In this document: one piece after another, positions 17,242 through 25,770 of the stretch
Layout of the letters: each line of letters begins with the position of its first letter
Numbering within the stretch: position 1 is the first letter of the stretch
DNA from: Enterobacter sp. JUb54
GTDB taxonomy: Bacteria; Pseudomonadota; Gammaproteobacteria; Enterobacterales; Enterobacteriaceae
Assembly (NCBI RefSeq): GCF_014298075.1
Contig: NZ_CP060418.1
Span: 558,001 to 622,000, forward strand
Direction of reading: 5' to 3'
Length of the DNA: 64,000 nt
Translations under genes and position numbers: made by a program
The notes under the pieces: model-generated
Seen by the model: the letters and a program-made list of their open reading frames with translations, nothing else
What the model was told of the DNA's origin: nothing
The model's database searches: none

Positions 17242-17270
17242 ATACTACTGGCCCCGCATTTTTGTGTCAA
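17242..17270 (-). promoter_or_regulatory. Promoter of tRNA-Asn copy 4
   Basis: On the minus strand TTGACA (17265-17270) and TAGTAT (17242-17247) are separated by 17 bases, upstream of the tRNA. Confidence 0.78.
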
Positions 17271-17323
17271 CACTAAAATTAAGCCACTGATTCAAATGGC
17301 TAAATTTAAGACAAACCGTTGTT

Positions 17324-18121
17324 TTAGTGCACAACCTGGCTGTCTTCGCCATCCAACAGGCCATTTTCACGTAATCGTTGCAACGGATCCTGACGATAGA
17401 AATGGCAAAAACGCTGCCACAGCGCCGGGAAGCGCGGAGCAAACAGTTCCGGTGCGCTAAAGAAATATTCTGACAGTACGGCAAAGCATTCGGCCGGGTC
17501 CGTTGCTGCATAGGCGTCAATACTGGCGGCGCTTTCTCCTACCAGATCGATCTCATCCTGAATGTTATTCATCGCCGCGTGGAGGTCATGCTCCCACCCG
17601 GCAACTTCGCGCAGAGGAATTAACGGTACCCCGCTGGCGCGATCGCCATTGCGTGTATCCAGCTTGTGCGCGACTTCATGCACGATCAGATTAAACCCGG
17701 AGGCGTCGAAAGAATCCTGAATATCGAGCCAGTTGAGAATAATCGGCCCTTGTTGCCAGCTCTGCCCGGACTGAACGACCCGCTGGTTATGGACCAGACC
17801 AATGTCATCTTCCCATTCATCATCAACAACGAATGGGGCAGGGTAGATCAGCACCTCGTGGAAACCATCCAGCCACTCAATACCCAACTGAAGTACCGGC
17901 AGGCAGAACAGCATCGCGATACGGGCGCTGTGGATCGGCTCAAGCTCAAGACCTTGCAGGGGGACCAGGCGTTTTTGTTGCAGAAAACGTGCAGCCAGCT
18001 GCACCAGTTCCCGCTGCTCTTGCGCGGAAAGATTGGCTAAAACAGGAATGGCAAGCGCTTGTTCCCATGGTATTTTTGCGTTGCCGGACTCTTCATCTAC
18101 TTTCCAGGGCCATTTAAACAT
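17324..18121 (-). CDS. mtfA: Mlc-titration zinc peptidase MtfA
   Basis: MtfA is a cytosolic zinc metallopeptidase that binds and inactivates the glucose repressor Mlc, so raising ptsG expression. The 265-residue product equals E. coli MtfA in length. The zinc motif HEVAHKLD (HExxH, near residue 149) and the downstream Glu region ([11 protein letters not shown]) are intact. The second of two adjacent ATGs (18121, MFKWPWK) matches the E. coli start. The tRNA-Asn to mtfA to serU order is conserved. Confidence 0.95.
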   Translation of the reverse strand: MFKWPWKVDEESGNAKIPWEQALAIPVLANLSAQEQRELVQLAARFLQQKRLVPLQGLELEPIHSARIAMLFCLPVLQLGIEWLDGFHEVLIYPAPFVVDDEWEDDIGLVHNQRVVQSGQSWQQGPIILNWLDIQDSFDASGFNLIVHEVAHKLDTRNGDRASGVPLIPLREVAGWEHDLHAAMNNIQDEIDLVGESAASIDAYAATDPAECFAVLSEYFFSAPELFAPRFPALWQRFCHFYRQDPLQRLRENGLLDGEDSQVVH

Positions 18122-18211
18122 CATATTGCTCGCAAAGTCGTCACTTGAACGGATTTAAAGAGACAGGAACTATTAAAATGCCAAAGAACCTGGCATTATA
18201 GCCACCTCAGC

Positions 18212-18301
18212 GGAGAGATGCCGGAGCGGCTGAACGGACTAGTCTCGAAAACTAGAGTAGGGGCAACTCTACCGGGGGTTCAAATCCCCCTCTCTCCGCC
18301 A
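18212..18301 (+). tRNA. serU: tRNA-Ser (CGA)
   Basis: The 90-base gene has the long variable arm of a serine tRNA, anticodon CGA and an encoded CCA. It matches E. coli serU in sequence type and in its position beside mtfA. Confidence 0.96.
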
Positions 18302-18641
18302 CTTCTTTCTTTACCTTCCTGATTTAAAAATCATTTAACTCCACGCTTTTGTCCTGCATACCATTCTGTATGCCAATGAATGTTGGCGCTTACTGGACAG
18401 GAACGGGCATATCTCACGCCTGTATAAGTTATCACTTCGCTATCCTCCAAGGTAGCGGTTTGCCAGTATCTCCTTCATTTTGTGAACTTAGTCGTGTGAT
18501 CCCATTCGTGTCGCATTCATTTAAAAATGTGCCATTGGCGACGATTTCGCCGTAGGTCTCTTCTGAAACATCTTGTGGTCGAATGGGAGCCTTGAGCCAA
18601 AGGCGCTTATGAGGTGGCGAAAGGGGAGAGGCTGCACAACG
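18302..18641. other. Intergenic, no gene seen
   Basis: About 340 bases between serU and the porin terminator. A 68-codon ORF on the plus strand (18349-18555) has no ribosome site and odd composition (many Cys, Pro, Ser), so I do not call it a gene. Confidence 0.5.
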
Positions 18642-18666
18642 AAAAAGCCCGCACATTCGCGGGCTT
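18642..18666 (-). terminator. Porin terminator
   Basis: An 8-bp stem (18645-18652 with 18659-18666) with a six-base loop is followed on the minus strand by TTTTTC, 22 bases past the porin stop. Confidence 0.85.
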
Positions 18667-18687
18667 AAAGTAGGGGTTATCGCAGCA

Positions 18688-19752
18688 TCAGAACTGATAG
18701 ACGATACCGACAGCAAACTGATCGTCAGTGGCGGCGCCAGTGTAGTCGTGGTCTCTTTCGTCAAGCAGGTTAAATTTGTAAGCGGTATAGACGTTGAAGT
18801 TTTTGTTGAAGTAGTACCAGGTACCCAGTTCAACATAGTTCTTCATATCGGCATTCCTGCCATTGTTGTTCCCGAGGTCCTTACCTCTGGTGTAAACATA
18901 GCCAAGGGAAGGGCGCAGACCGAAATCGAACTGATACTGAACAACGGCTTCAATGCCCTGCGCTTCATTGGCGACGATGCCATTTGCCATCGGGGTCATA
19001 TTATGGGATTCAGCATACATTACCGCGGTATAGAGGCTGTTGGCGTCATATTTCGCCGCAACGCTCCAGATTTCTGCCGATTCGCCTTTACGATCCCTTA
19101 CTTGCTCGTGGGTACGGTCTGAGTTGCCGTAAGCGGCAGCAAAACCAAACCCGTCGATGCTGTAGTCAACAGACAGGCTATAGCCGTCACCGTTAGACTT
19201 TGGGGTGCTGTTATTTTTGCCTTGATACTGCAGGCCGAAATTCAGGCCATCAACCTGGCCGAAAAAGTCGCTGTTACGGTAGGTCGCGACACCGACAGTA
19301 CGGCTGGTCATAAAGTTGTCGGTATGAACCAGACCATCGCCACCCCATTCAACGAACATGTCGGTATAGCCTAAGGCATCGTAAATCAGGCCATAGTTGC
19401 GACCATAATCAAATGAACCAAAGTCGGCGTATTTCAGACCCGCGAAGGCCAGACGGGTTGCGGTTCCCTGTTCGCCTTCTTGTTTATTGGCTTTGAGGTT
19501 GTATTCAAACTGACCATAGCCGGTCAGTTCGTTGTTGATCTGCGTTTCACCTTTTACGCCAAAACGCGCGTAAGAGGTGTCCTCAGAGTTATGATTACTA
19601 TCATCATCATCGGTATTGGTGATAATGTGTTCACCTACCATTTTTCCGTAAAAATCCAGTTTGTTTCCGTCTTTATTATAAATTTCCGCTGCATTAACGG
19701 TGCCAGCGATTAATAAAGCGGGTACCAGAATTGCCAGAGCTTTTCTTTTCAT
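18688..19752 (-). CDS. General porin of the OmpC/OmpF family
   Basis: This trimeric 16-strand outer-membrane porin has a 21-residue signal peptide (MKRKALAIL to VNAA), the mature start AEIYNKDGNKLDFYGK and a C-terminal Phe (GIVYQF) needed for barrel assembly. It is 354 residues and closest in style to minor porins such as OmpN/OmpS, not to the main OmpC/OmpF. In loop 3 the usual PEFGGD reads VEWGGD, and an Asp/Asn-rich insert (DDDDSNHN) occurs in loop 1, so pore selectivity may differ. The start ATG at 19752 has AAAGGGAA upstream; 19776 is an unlikely longer start. Confidence 0.92.
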   Translation of the reverse strand: MKRKALAILVPALLIAGTVNAAEIYNKDGNKLDFYGKMVGEHIITNTDDDDSNHNSEDTSYARFGVKGETQINNELTGYGQFEYNLKANKQEGEQGTATRLAFAGLKYADFGSFDYGRNYGLIYDALGYTDMFVEWGGDGLVHTDNFMTSRTVGVATYRNSDFFGQVDGLNFGLQYQGKNNSTPKSNGDGYSLSVDYSIDGFGFAAAYGNSDRTHEQVRDRKGESAEIWSVAAKYDANSLYTAVMYAESHNMTPMANGIVANEAQGIEAVVQYQFDFGLRPSLGYVYTRGKDLGNNNGRNADMKNYVELGTWYYFNKNFNVYTAYKFNLLDERDHDYTGAATDDQFAVGIVYQF

Positions 19753-20346
19753 TATAAATTCCCTTTGTATTATCATTAACGTGAATAAAACAATGTCATG
19801 CAGAAAACAATTTAATACTATCGATAAGGTTCAATTTTATTTAAGTCTAAAATGTAAGTAATTTATTTCAAATACTACAAAATGTTTCATTTTGAATGTT
19901 TATATTTTGTGTGTATGAGTCTTGGTTTGATTATTTTTGATATTTATTGGTTTTATAGCAATGGCTTATGATTGCATTGCTCGGATGTGCGTTGTGGTGA
20001 TTAAATGCGCTTTATTTATTGTTTTAAGGTGAGGTATTACTGTTGTTTATTTGATGCGAAGGATGTGAATTCATATGTGAAATATTTCCTGCGTCAGCGT
20101 TAAACGCGGCGCGGAAATAATATGTTCACTTCCTGCAGCCTGTTTTTTACAGCCCCTGATATTGCGATGCTGTTTGCATCCCTTCAGAAAGAGGTGACGT
20201 ATTGCCGCTCATCCCTTGAGAAAAGGCGCTTTCTGGTCGCAGAAGATGCTGTTGCATCACCTTTTTCACAGTATAATGTGACGCGTGTCACCTTTTTGGC
20301 GTGCGCTGATGTTTCGTCTTCACATTCAGTAAAAGGAGAACGGGTA
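19753..20346. other. Long AT-rich control region of the porin
   Basis: Nearly 600 bases without a gene; the half next to the porin is strongly AT-rich, as is usual for OmpR- and H-NS-controlled porin promoters. I could not assign OmpR boxes with certainty. The frame that runs from 20122 into the next gene has no protein-like character before 20347. Confidence 0.5.
20272..20291 (+). promoter_or_regulatory. Candidate promoter with overlapping palindrome
   Basis: TATAAT at 20272-20277 is followed at once by GTGACGCGTGTCAC (20278-20291), an imperfect 14-bp palindrome placed at the expected transcription start. It lies 55 bases before the small membrane-protein gene. A repressor site is possible; no regulator is identified. 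Confidence 0.45.
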
Positions 20347-20628
20347 ATGGAAGGGAAAGCGAAACGGGGCCCAGGTGGGAAGCTTGCACTGTGGGTTTTT
20401 TATGCCTTTTGCGGTTACTTTATCTGGGCAATGCTGCGTTACTGGTGGGTTGTCGGCAGGATTCAAAGTTCACCCGGCACGGCGATCGATGGTGACCTGG
20501 GATCAACCACCGGTAAGTGGATCGGTGCTTTGCTGGGATTCCTCGTGCTCAGCCTCGTAGGGGCCGTCCTGGGAGCTATCGCCTGGTATACCCGACCTGG
20601 CGCCAGGACCTATGAATATCGTGAATAA
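20347..20628 (+). CDS. Small inner-membrane protein, 93 residues
   Basis: I do not recognise a family with a known role. The 93-residue protein has two hydrophobic helices (about residues 12-33 and 56-80) joined by a short polar loop, with a positively charged N-terminus (EGKAKRGPGGK). That is typical of small double-spanning inner-membrane proteins. The start ATG at 20347 sits behind AAAAGGAG (20331-20339). Its position before yedJ equals that of small membrane genes in related genomes, but I cannot match it confidently to yedR/drpB. Confidence 0.72.
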   Translation: MEGKAKRGPGGKLALWVFYAFCGYFIWAMLRYWWVVGRIQSSPGTAIDGDLGSTTGKWIGALLGFLVLSLVGAVLGAIAWYTRPGARTYEYRE

Positions 20629-20669
20629 AGTTGCTATGCTCAGCGCAGACCTTTTTCTGAGGATTCCGC

Positions 20670-21365
20670 ATGGCATTGCTTGACTGGCAGCAACGATTTG
20701 AAAACTGGCTAACCGGGCACCATTCGCAGGGCGACTCCGCCCACGATATTTCGCACTTCCGACGTGTCTGGGGAACCGCGCAACGACTGGCCGAAGCACG
20801 CCAGGTTGACCCTCTTGTTATTCTGACCGCCTGTTATTTCCATGACATTATCAGTCTGGCGAAAAACCACCCCGAACGTAGCCGTTCTTCGGTGATGGCG
20901 GCAGAGAAAACGCTGGAGATCCTCCAGACGTCGTTTCCTGACTTTCCGAAGGAACGCTACGCTGCCGTGTACCATGCCATTGAAGCGCACAGTTTCAGTG
21001 CCGCAATTCCTACACGTAGTGAAGAGGCCAAAATTGTCCAGGATGCCGACCGGCTGGAGGCCTTAGGCGCCATTGGGCTGGCCCGCGTCTTCGCCGTTTC
21101 CGGCGCATTAAATAACATCTTGTTTGATGCCGACGATCCCTTCGCGGACAGACGTGAGCTGAATGACAAAAAATATGCGCTGGACCATTTTCAGTGCAAG
21201 CTGCTGCGTCTGCCTGAAACCATGCAAACAGAGAAGGGCAAAGAGATGGCGCGGCACAACGCGCGTTTTCTCGTGCAGTTTATGGCTAAACTCAGCGCCG
21301 AGCTTCAGGGGGACCCGCTGTCGGTGGATGACGCGGTTTTAAGACGCTTTGACCCACAGGCCTGA
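20670..21365 (+). CDS. yedJ: HD-domain phosphohydrolase YedJ
   Basis: YedJ is a predicted metal-dependent HD phosphohydrolase of unknown physiological substrate. The 231-residue product carries the motif set H (DISHFRRVW), HD (ACYFHD near residue 58), H (YHAIEAHSF) and D ([11 protein letters not shown]), all intact, as in E. coli YedJ. It begins at an ATG behind CTGAGGATT and ends about 60 bases before dcm, with which it may share a transcript. Confidence 0.93.
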   Translation: MALLDWQQRFENWLTGHHSQGDSAHDISHFRRVWGTAQRLAEARQVDPLVILTACYFHDIISLAKNHPERSRSSVMAAEKTLEILQTSFPDFPKERYAAVYHAIEAHSFSAAIPTRSEEAKIVQDADRLEALGAIGLARVFAVSGALNNILFDADDPFADRRELNDKKYALDHFQCKLLRLPETMQTEKGKEMARHNARFLVQFMAKLSAELQGDPLSVDDAVLRRFDPQA

Positions 21366-21421
21366 AACTGGCCGCGCTATTTGTGGTAATCTCTGCAAAA
21401 ATGTCCGGGTTGGTTGAGGTT

Positions 21422-22855
21422 ATGCCGCAAAATTTATCTAAGGAAGAGAGCCTCGCCGTGCCTCTCGAACATTCCGGGGAGGCCGCGCAGGCGCTGTTAC
21501 GCCGACTGATGGCTGTCTATGATGTCAAAACGCTGGTGGCGCATCTGCTGGCCGTCGGCGACAGGCACTGGAGCCCGGCAATCTTAAAACGCGTAGCGAC
21601 GGTTGAGCGAGCGGCCGGTCGGATAACCGCGAAAGAGTACGCACATCTGTCGACGATGCTGCCGTCGCCGCCGGCCCACCATCCTGACTATGCCTTTCGT
21701 TTCGTCGATCTCTTTGCCGGGATTGGCGGCATCCGTAGCGGCTTTGAGTCCATCCGCGGGCAGTGTGTTTTCACCAGCGAGTGGAACAAACATGCGGTAC
21801 GGACCTACAAAGCCAACTGGTATTGCGATCCGCAGCAGCATCGTTTCAATGACGATATTCGCGATATCACGCAGAGCCATCGGCTGGACGTCAGTGACGA
21901 TGACGCCGCGCAGCATATTCGCGACGTTATTCCGCAACACGACGTCTTGCTGGCGGGGTTTCCCTGCCAGCCCTTCTCACTGGCCGGCGTCTCGAAAAAA
22001 AATGCCCTCGGTCGGGCCCACGGATTTGCCTGTGAAACCCAGGGGACGCTATTTTTTGATGTCGTCAGAATCATTGCCGCCCGCAAGCCGCCGATTTTTG
22101 TCCTCGAGAACGTCAAAAACCTGAAAAGCCACGATCAAGGGCGGACCTTCCGTATCATCATGCAGACGCTGGATGAGCTGGGCTATGCCGTCTCCGATGC
22201 CGGGCACAGCGGCCCGGACGATCCGAAAGTGATCGATGGTCGCCATTTCTTGCCTCAGCATCGCGAACGAATTGTGCTGGTTGGTTTTCGCCGTGATCTG
22301 CAGCTGCACGATGGATTCACCCTTCGCGATATCGCCACTCAGTATCCTTCGGCGCGCCCGACCTTTGGCGAGCTGCTGGAGCCCACGGTCGATGCCAAAT
22401 TTATCCTGACGCCGGTGCTCTGGAAGTATCTCTATAACTATGCGCGTAAGCATCAGGCGCTGGGCAACGGGTTTGGCTACGGCTTAGTCGACCCGCAAAA
22501 CCCGCACAGCGTGGCGCGGACGCTGTCTGCCCGTTACTACAAAGATGGCGCCGAGATTCTGGTCGATCGTGGCTGGGACCGCGCGTTGGGTGAAAAGCAT
22601 TTCGACGATCCGCAAAACCAGCAGCGTCGCCCCCGTCGCTTAACCCCGCGGGAGTGTGCACGCTTGATGGGGTTTGAAATGCCTCAGGGGTATCGCTTCC
22701 GCATTCCTGTTTCCGATACCCAGGCCTATCGCCAGTTTGGTAACTCGGTAGTGGTGCCGGTGTTTGCCGCGGTGGCGAAACTGCTGGCGCCGCGCATTGC
22801 CCGCGCCGTGGCACTGCGCAACGCTGAGGAAGATGACGCTGGACGTTCACGATAA
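21422..22855 (+). CDS. dcm: DNA cytosine-5 methyltransferase Dcm
   Basis: Dcm methylates the inner cytosine of CCWGG with S-adenosylmethionine. The 477-residue product has the ten C5-methylase motifs in order: FIDL-type [10 protein letters not shown] (motif I), the catalytic [11 protein letters not shown] (motif IV), ENVKNL (VI), [10 protein letters not shown] (VIII) and [10 protein letters not shown] (X). The start ATG at 21422 aligns with the E. coli start; the in-frame 21383 start is inside the yedJ spacer. The end overlaps vsr by 23 bases, as in E. coli, which couples methylation and repair. Confidence 0.96.
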   Translation: MPQNLSKEESLAVPLEHSGEAAQALLRRLMAVYDVKTLVAHLLAVGDRHWSPAILKRVATVERAAGRITAKEYAHLSTMLPSPPAHHPDYAFRFVDLFAGIGGIRSGFESIRGQCVFTSEWNKHAVRTYKANWYCDPQQHRFNDDIRDITQSHRLDVSDDDAAQHIRDVIPQHDVLLAGFPCQPFSLAGVSKKNALGRAHGFACETQGTLFFDVVRIIAARKPPIFVLENVKNLKSHDQGRTFRIIMQTLDELGYAVSDAGHSGPDDPKVIDGRHFLPQHRERIVLVGFRRDLQLHDGFTLRDIATQYPSARPTFGELLEPTVDAKFILTPVLWKYLYNYARKHQALGNGFGYGLVDPQNPHSVARTLSARYYKDGAEILVDRGWDRALGEKHFDDPQNQQRRPRRLTPRECARLMGFEMPQGYRFRIPVSDTQAYRQFGNSVVVPVFAAVAKLLAPRIARAVALRNAEEDDAGRSR

Positions 22856-23330
22856 AGCCACGCGTAGCAAAAATATGCGCGCCATCGGCCAGCGCGATAC
22901 GGCGATTGAAAAGCGTCTTGCGGCGCTACTCGCGCAGGCCGGGTTTACCTTTACCGTGCAGGATGCCGCGTTGCCCGGTCGCCCGGATTTTGTAGTCGAA
23001 GCGTATCGCTGCGTGATATTTACCCACGGCTGTTTCTGGCATCACCATGACTGCTATCTGTTTAAAGTACCGGCAACGCGTACGGAATTCTGGCTGGATA
23101 AAATTGGCAAGAACGTCGCGCGGGATCACCGTGATATGGCGCTGTTGCAGGCGCAAGGATGGCGGGTGCTGATCGTCTGGGAGTGCGCATTGCGCGGGCG
23201 GCGTAAGTTGAGCGGTGAGGCGTTGATTGAACGTCTCGAGGAGTGGATCTGCGGTGGCGGGTGCCACGCGCAGATCGATACTCACGGCATTACCGGCCAG
23301 GGGCCTACTTTGGCGCCTCACAAGGCGTGA
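22833..23330 (+). CDS. vsr: Very short patch repair endonuclease Vsr
   Basis: Vsr nicks beside T in T:G mismatches formed when 5-methylcytosine from Dcm deaminates, starting very short patch repair. The 165-residue protein shows [15 protein letters not shown] at its start, the catalytic Asp in RPDFVV, the zinc-binding [10 protein letters not shown] and the VWECALRG segment. The start ATG at 22833 follows GAGGAAG inside the dcm coding end; the frame is +2 relative to dcm. Its 3' end overlaps the convergent yedA by 26 bases. Confidence 0.95.
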   Translation: MTLDVHDKATRSKNMRAIGQRDTAIEKRLAALLAQAGFTFTVQDAALPGRPDFVVEAYRCVIFTHGCFWHHHDCYLFKVPATRTEFWLDKIGKNVARDHRDMALLQAQGWRVLIVWECALRGRRKLSGEALIERLEEWICGGGCHAQIDTHGITGQGPTLAPHKA

Positions 23331-24216
23331 CTTCACGTTTGGCGGGTAACAGGTATTTCCCCAGCGTGACCAGCACCACGGCAAAAATAATGATCCCCAG
23401 CGCCAGCCACTCCACCGGTGACAGATTTTCCCCGGCAAAACCGGTTCCCAGCAAGACCGCCACCACCGGGTTAACGTAGGCGTAACTGGTCGCCACGGCA
23501 GGGGTGACGTTGCGAATTAAGTACATATAGGCATTGATGGCGATAAGCGAGCCAAAAATCGCCAGATAGGCCACGGCTAAAATACCGGACCACGACGGCA
23601 TTTGAGTCAGGGTTTCACCTGACAGCCATGAGGCGATTGCCAGCACCAGCCCGGCGGCAAGCATTTCAATGGCGCCAGCCATCATGCCCGTCGGCAGCTC
23701 AATGCGTGATCCGTAAACGGAGCCGAACGCCCAGCTCATCGAGCCAATCAGGATCAGCAGGGCGCCCCATGGGTTGCCGCTCAGATTGCCGCCGCTATTA
23801 AGCAGAATGATGCCCGCCAGACCGATCGCGATCCCCAGCCACTCAATCTTGCGGGTGGCGATACCAAAGAAATGGCTAAAGCAGAGGGTGAAAAGCGGCA
23901 CGGTCGCGACCATCACCGCCGCGATACCTGAAGGTACATGCTGGTGTTCGGCCAGGGTCACAAAACCATTGCCCACTGCCAGCAACAGAATGCCGATCGC
24001 GGCGGCATTGAGTAGCGGTTTGAGCGGGGGAAGCTTGTGGCCCGTTGCCAGCAGGTAGGCGAGCAGCACCGCACCGGCAGAGAGGAAGCGGATGCTGGCC
24101 ATCATCAGCGGAGGCCAACTGGCGACGCCAATGGCAATGGCAAAGTAGGTAGATCCCCAAATAATATAAAGCGCAAACAGCGCCCCGATGAGCGGCAAAA
24201 GCTGGCGGGTAGACAT
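23305..24216 (-). CDS. yedA: EamA/DMT-family transporter YedA
   Basis: This 303-residue inner-membrane transporter has ten helices in two EamA domains (about residues 9-140 and 150-288), close to E. coli YedA; substrate unknown, with amino-acid or drug export suspected. IWGSTYFAI near the start is a family signature. It converges on vsr and overlaps its last 26 bases, so the transcripts are antisense there. The C-terminal tail ([11 protein letters not shown]) is cytosolic. Confidence 0.92.
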   Translation of the reverse strand: MSTRQLLPLIGALFALYIIWGSTYFAIAIGVASWPPLMMASIRFLSAGAVLLAYLLATGHKLPPLKPLLNAAAIGILLLAVGNGFVTLAEHQHVPSGIAAVMVATVPLFTLCFSHFFGIATRKIEWLGIAIGLAGIILLNSGGNLSGNPWGALLILIGSMSWAFGSVYGSRIELPTGMMAGAIEMLAAGLVLAIASWLSGETLTQMPSWSGILAVAYLAIFGSLIAINAYMYLIRNVTPAVATSYAYVNPVVAVLLGTGFAGENLSPVEWLALGIIIFAVVLVTLGKYLLPAKREVTPCEAPK

Positions 24217-24459
24217 ACGTCCTCACGGCGGTACTGAGAAAGAAAGGAGGCATATAGTAAACGTGAAAACTATCGTGCTGGCGAGAAGTTTAATTGTAGG
24301 TAAGTTGTTAAATTTATATTGACTATTTTACCCTCTGGGCGAAAAAGCACTTTTCACTCATACTCTATGCTGACAAGGCATCTCATCGTGGCGGCTGCAG
24401 ATTGAATGACAGCCAAAGGGATGACGTTGTTCACTATCAATAAATGAAGGAATGTAATT

Positions 24460-25371
24460 TTGGCAGGAAGTAGTCTTTTAACGCTGTTGGATGATATTGC
24501 CACCTTGCTTGACGATATCTCGGTGATGGGAAAACTCGCGGCGAAGAAAACCGCCGGGGTGCTGGGCGACGATCTCTCCCTCAATGCTCAGCAGGTGAGC
24601 GGTGTGCGAGCCAACCGCGAATTACCCGTTGTCTGGGGAGTGGCAAAAGGTTCGTTCCTGAACAAAATCATCCTGGTGCCGCTGGCATTATTGATCAGCG
24701 CCTTTATTCCGTGGGCGATCACGCCGTTACTGATGTTGGGCGGCGCATTCCTGTGCTACGAAGGGGTCGAGAAAGTGCTGCACAGCCTGCAGTCACGTAA
24801 ACACAAAGAAGACCCGCAGGCCCGCCAGCAGCGTCTGGAAGCATTGGCCGAACAGGATCCGCTGGCGTTTGAACGCGATAAAGTAAAAGGGGCAATACGC
24901 ACCGACTTTATCCTGTCCGCGGAAATTGTAGCGATTACGCTTGGGATTGTGGCTGACGCGCCGCTGTTAAACCAGATTTTGATTCTGTCAGGGATTGCCA
25001 TTCTGGTGACCGTGGGTGTATATGGCCTGGTGGGCGTTATCGTGAAGCTGGACGATATGGGCTACTGGCTGGTGGAAAAAAGCAGCGCGGCGGCGCAGTG
25101 GGTCGGCAAAGGCCTGCTGGCGGTTGCTCCGCGACTGATGAAGCTGCTCTCTGTCGTCGGTACACTGGCGATGTTTTTGGTCGGCGGCGGGATTATTGTG
25201 CATGGTATTGCGCCGTTACATCATGCGATTGAGCAACTGGCGCATGGCCAGTCCGGGATTATCGCGTCGCTGCTGCCTACGGGGGTCAACCTGGTACTTG
25301 GCTTTATCGTCGGTGGAGTGGTGCTGGCGGGCGTGAAGATGATTTCCGGGCTGCGTACCGCGTCGCAGTAA
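24460..25371 (+). CDS. yedI: DUF808 inner-membrane protein YedI
   Basis: YedI is a conserved membrane protein of the DUF808 family, 303 residues, with an amphipathic N-terminal region rich in Leu/Asp, then about five to six hydrophobic helices (clear ones near 66-100, 155-200, 225-250 and 275-297). Role unknown. The start is TTG at 24460 behind GAAGGAATG (24446-24454), in line with the [14 protein letters not shown] start of E. coli YedI. Confidence 0.92.
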   Translation: MAGSSLLTLLDDIATLLDDISVMGKLAAKKTAGVLGDDLSLNAQQVSGVRANRELPVVWGVAKGSFLNKIILVPLALLISAFIPWAITPLLMLGGAFLCYEGVEKVLHSLQSRKHKEDPQARQQRLEALAEQDPLAFERDKVKGAIRTDFILSAEIVAITLGIVADAPLLNQILILSGIAILVTVGVYGLVGVIVKLDDMGYWLVEKSSAAAQWVGKGLLAVAPRLMKLLSVVGTLAMFLVGGGIIVHGIAPLHHAIEQLAHGQSGIIASLLPTGVNLVLGFIVGGVVLAGVKMISGLRTASQ

Positions 25372-25481
25372 GCGTAAAACAGCGTTACAAAACAGATCGC
25401 AGTAATATCGTCTGGCGATTATGCAAAAATGCCCGGCATCGTCTATGGTGAAACTGTTTCTCCCAGATGACGGACTAAAAA

Positions 25482-25661
25482 ATGGTATTATTGGTCAGTG
25501 ATGAAGTGCGGCGAAAGAACGGAGGGCCACGGATGGTGGTGACGGGCTTCGCCAATGGAATGGTCGAGTGTCGTTGGTATGACGGCTATGGCGTGAAGCG
25601 CGAGGCATTCCGTGAAGATGAGTTAGTGCGCGGGGAAGGCAGGCAGCATCACGTGACCTGA
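25482..25661 (+). CDS. yodC: Small protein YodC
   Basis: This 59-residue protein is missed by length cut-offs but clearly homologous to E. coli YodC. The core MVVTGFANGMVECRWYDG and GVKREAF match, and the fold is the small DUF2158-type beta barrel found in short enterobacterial proteins. Function unknown. It starts at ATG 25482, with GGAC about seven bases upstream, and lies between yedI and dgcQ as in E. coli. Confidence 0.88.
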   Translation: MVLLVSDEVRRKNGGPRMVVTGFANGMVECRWYDGYGVKREAFREDELVRGEGRQHHVT

Positions 25662-25770
25662 ACCGCACATAGCGCCCGGCATACGTCGGGCGTTTTACTG
25701 TTTTATTCCTGAAGCGACCGACAAGGAGCGTTGATGACGTTGCTGTCCGTGATTGTACTGCGAGAGAACG

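Noticed and set aside
18349..18555. 68-codon ORF between serU and the porin gene
   Set aside because: No ribosome binding site and implausible composition.
20122..20346. N-terminal extension of the small membrane protein at 20347
   Set aside because: The extension is low in protein-like character, the promoter-like TATAAT lies within it, and a strong ribosome site precedes 20347.
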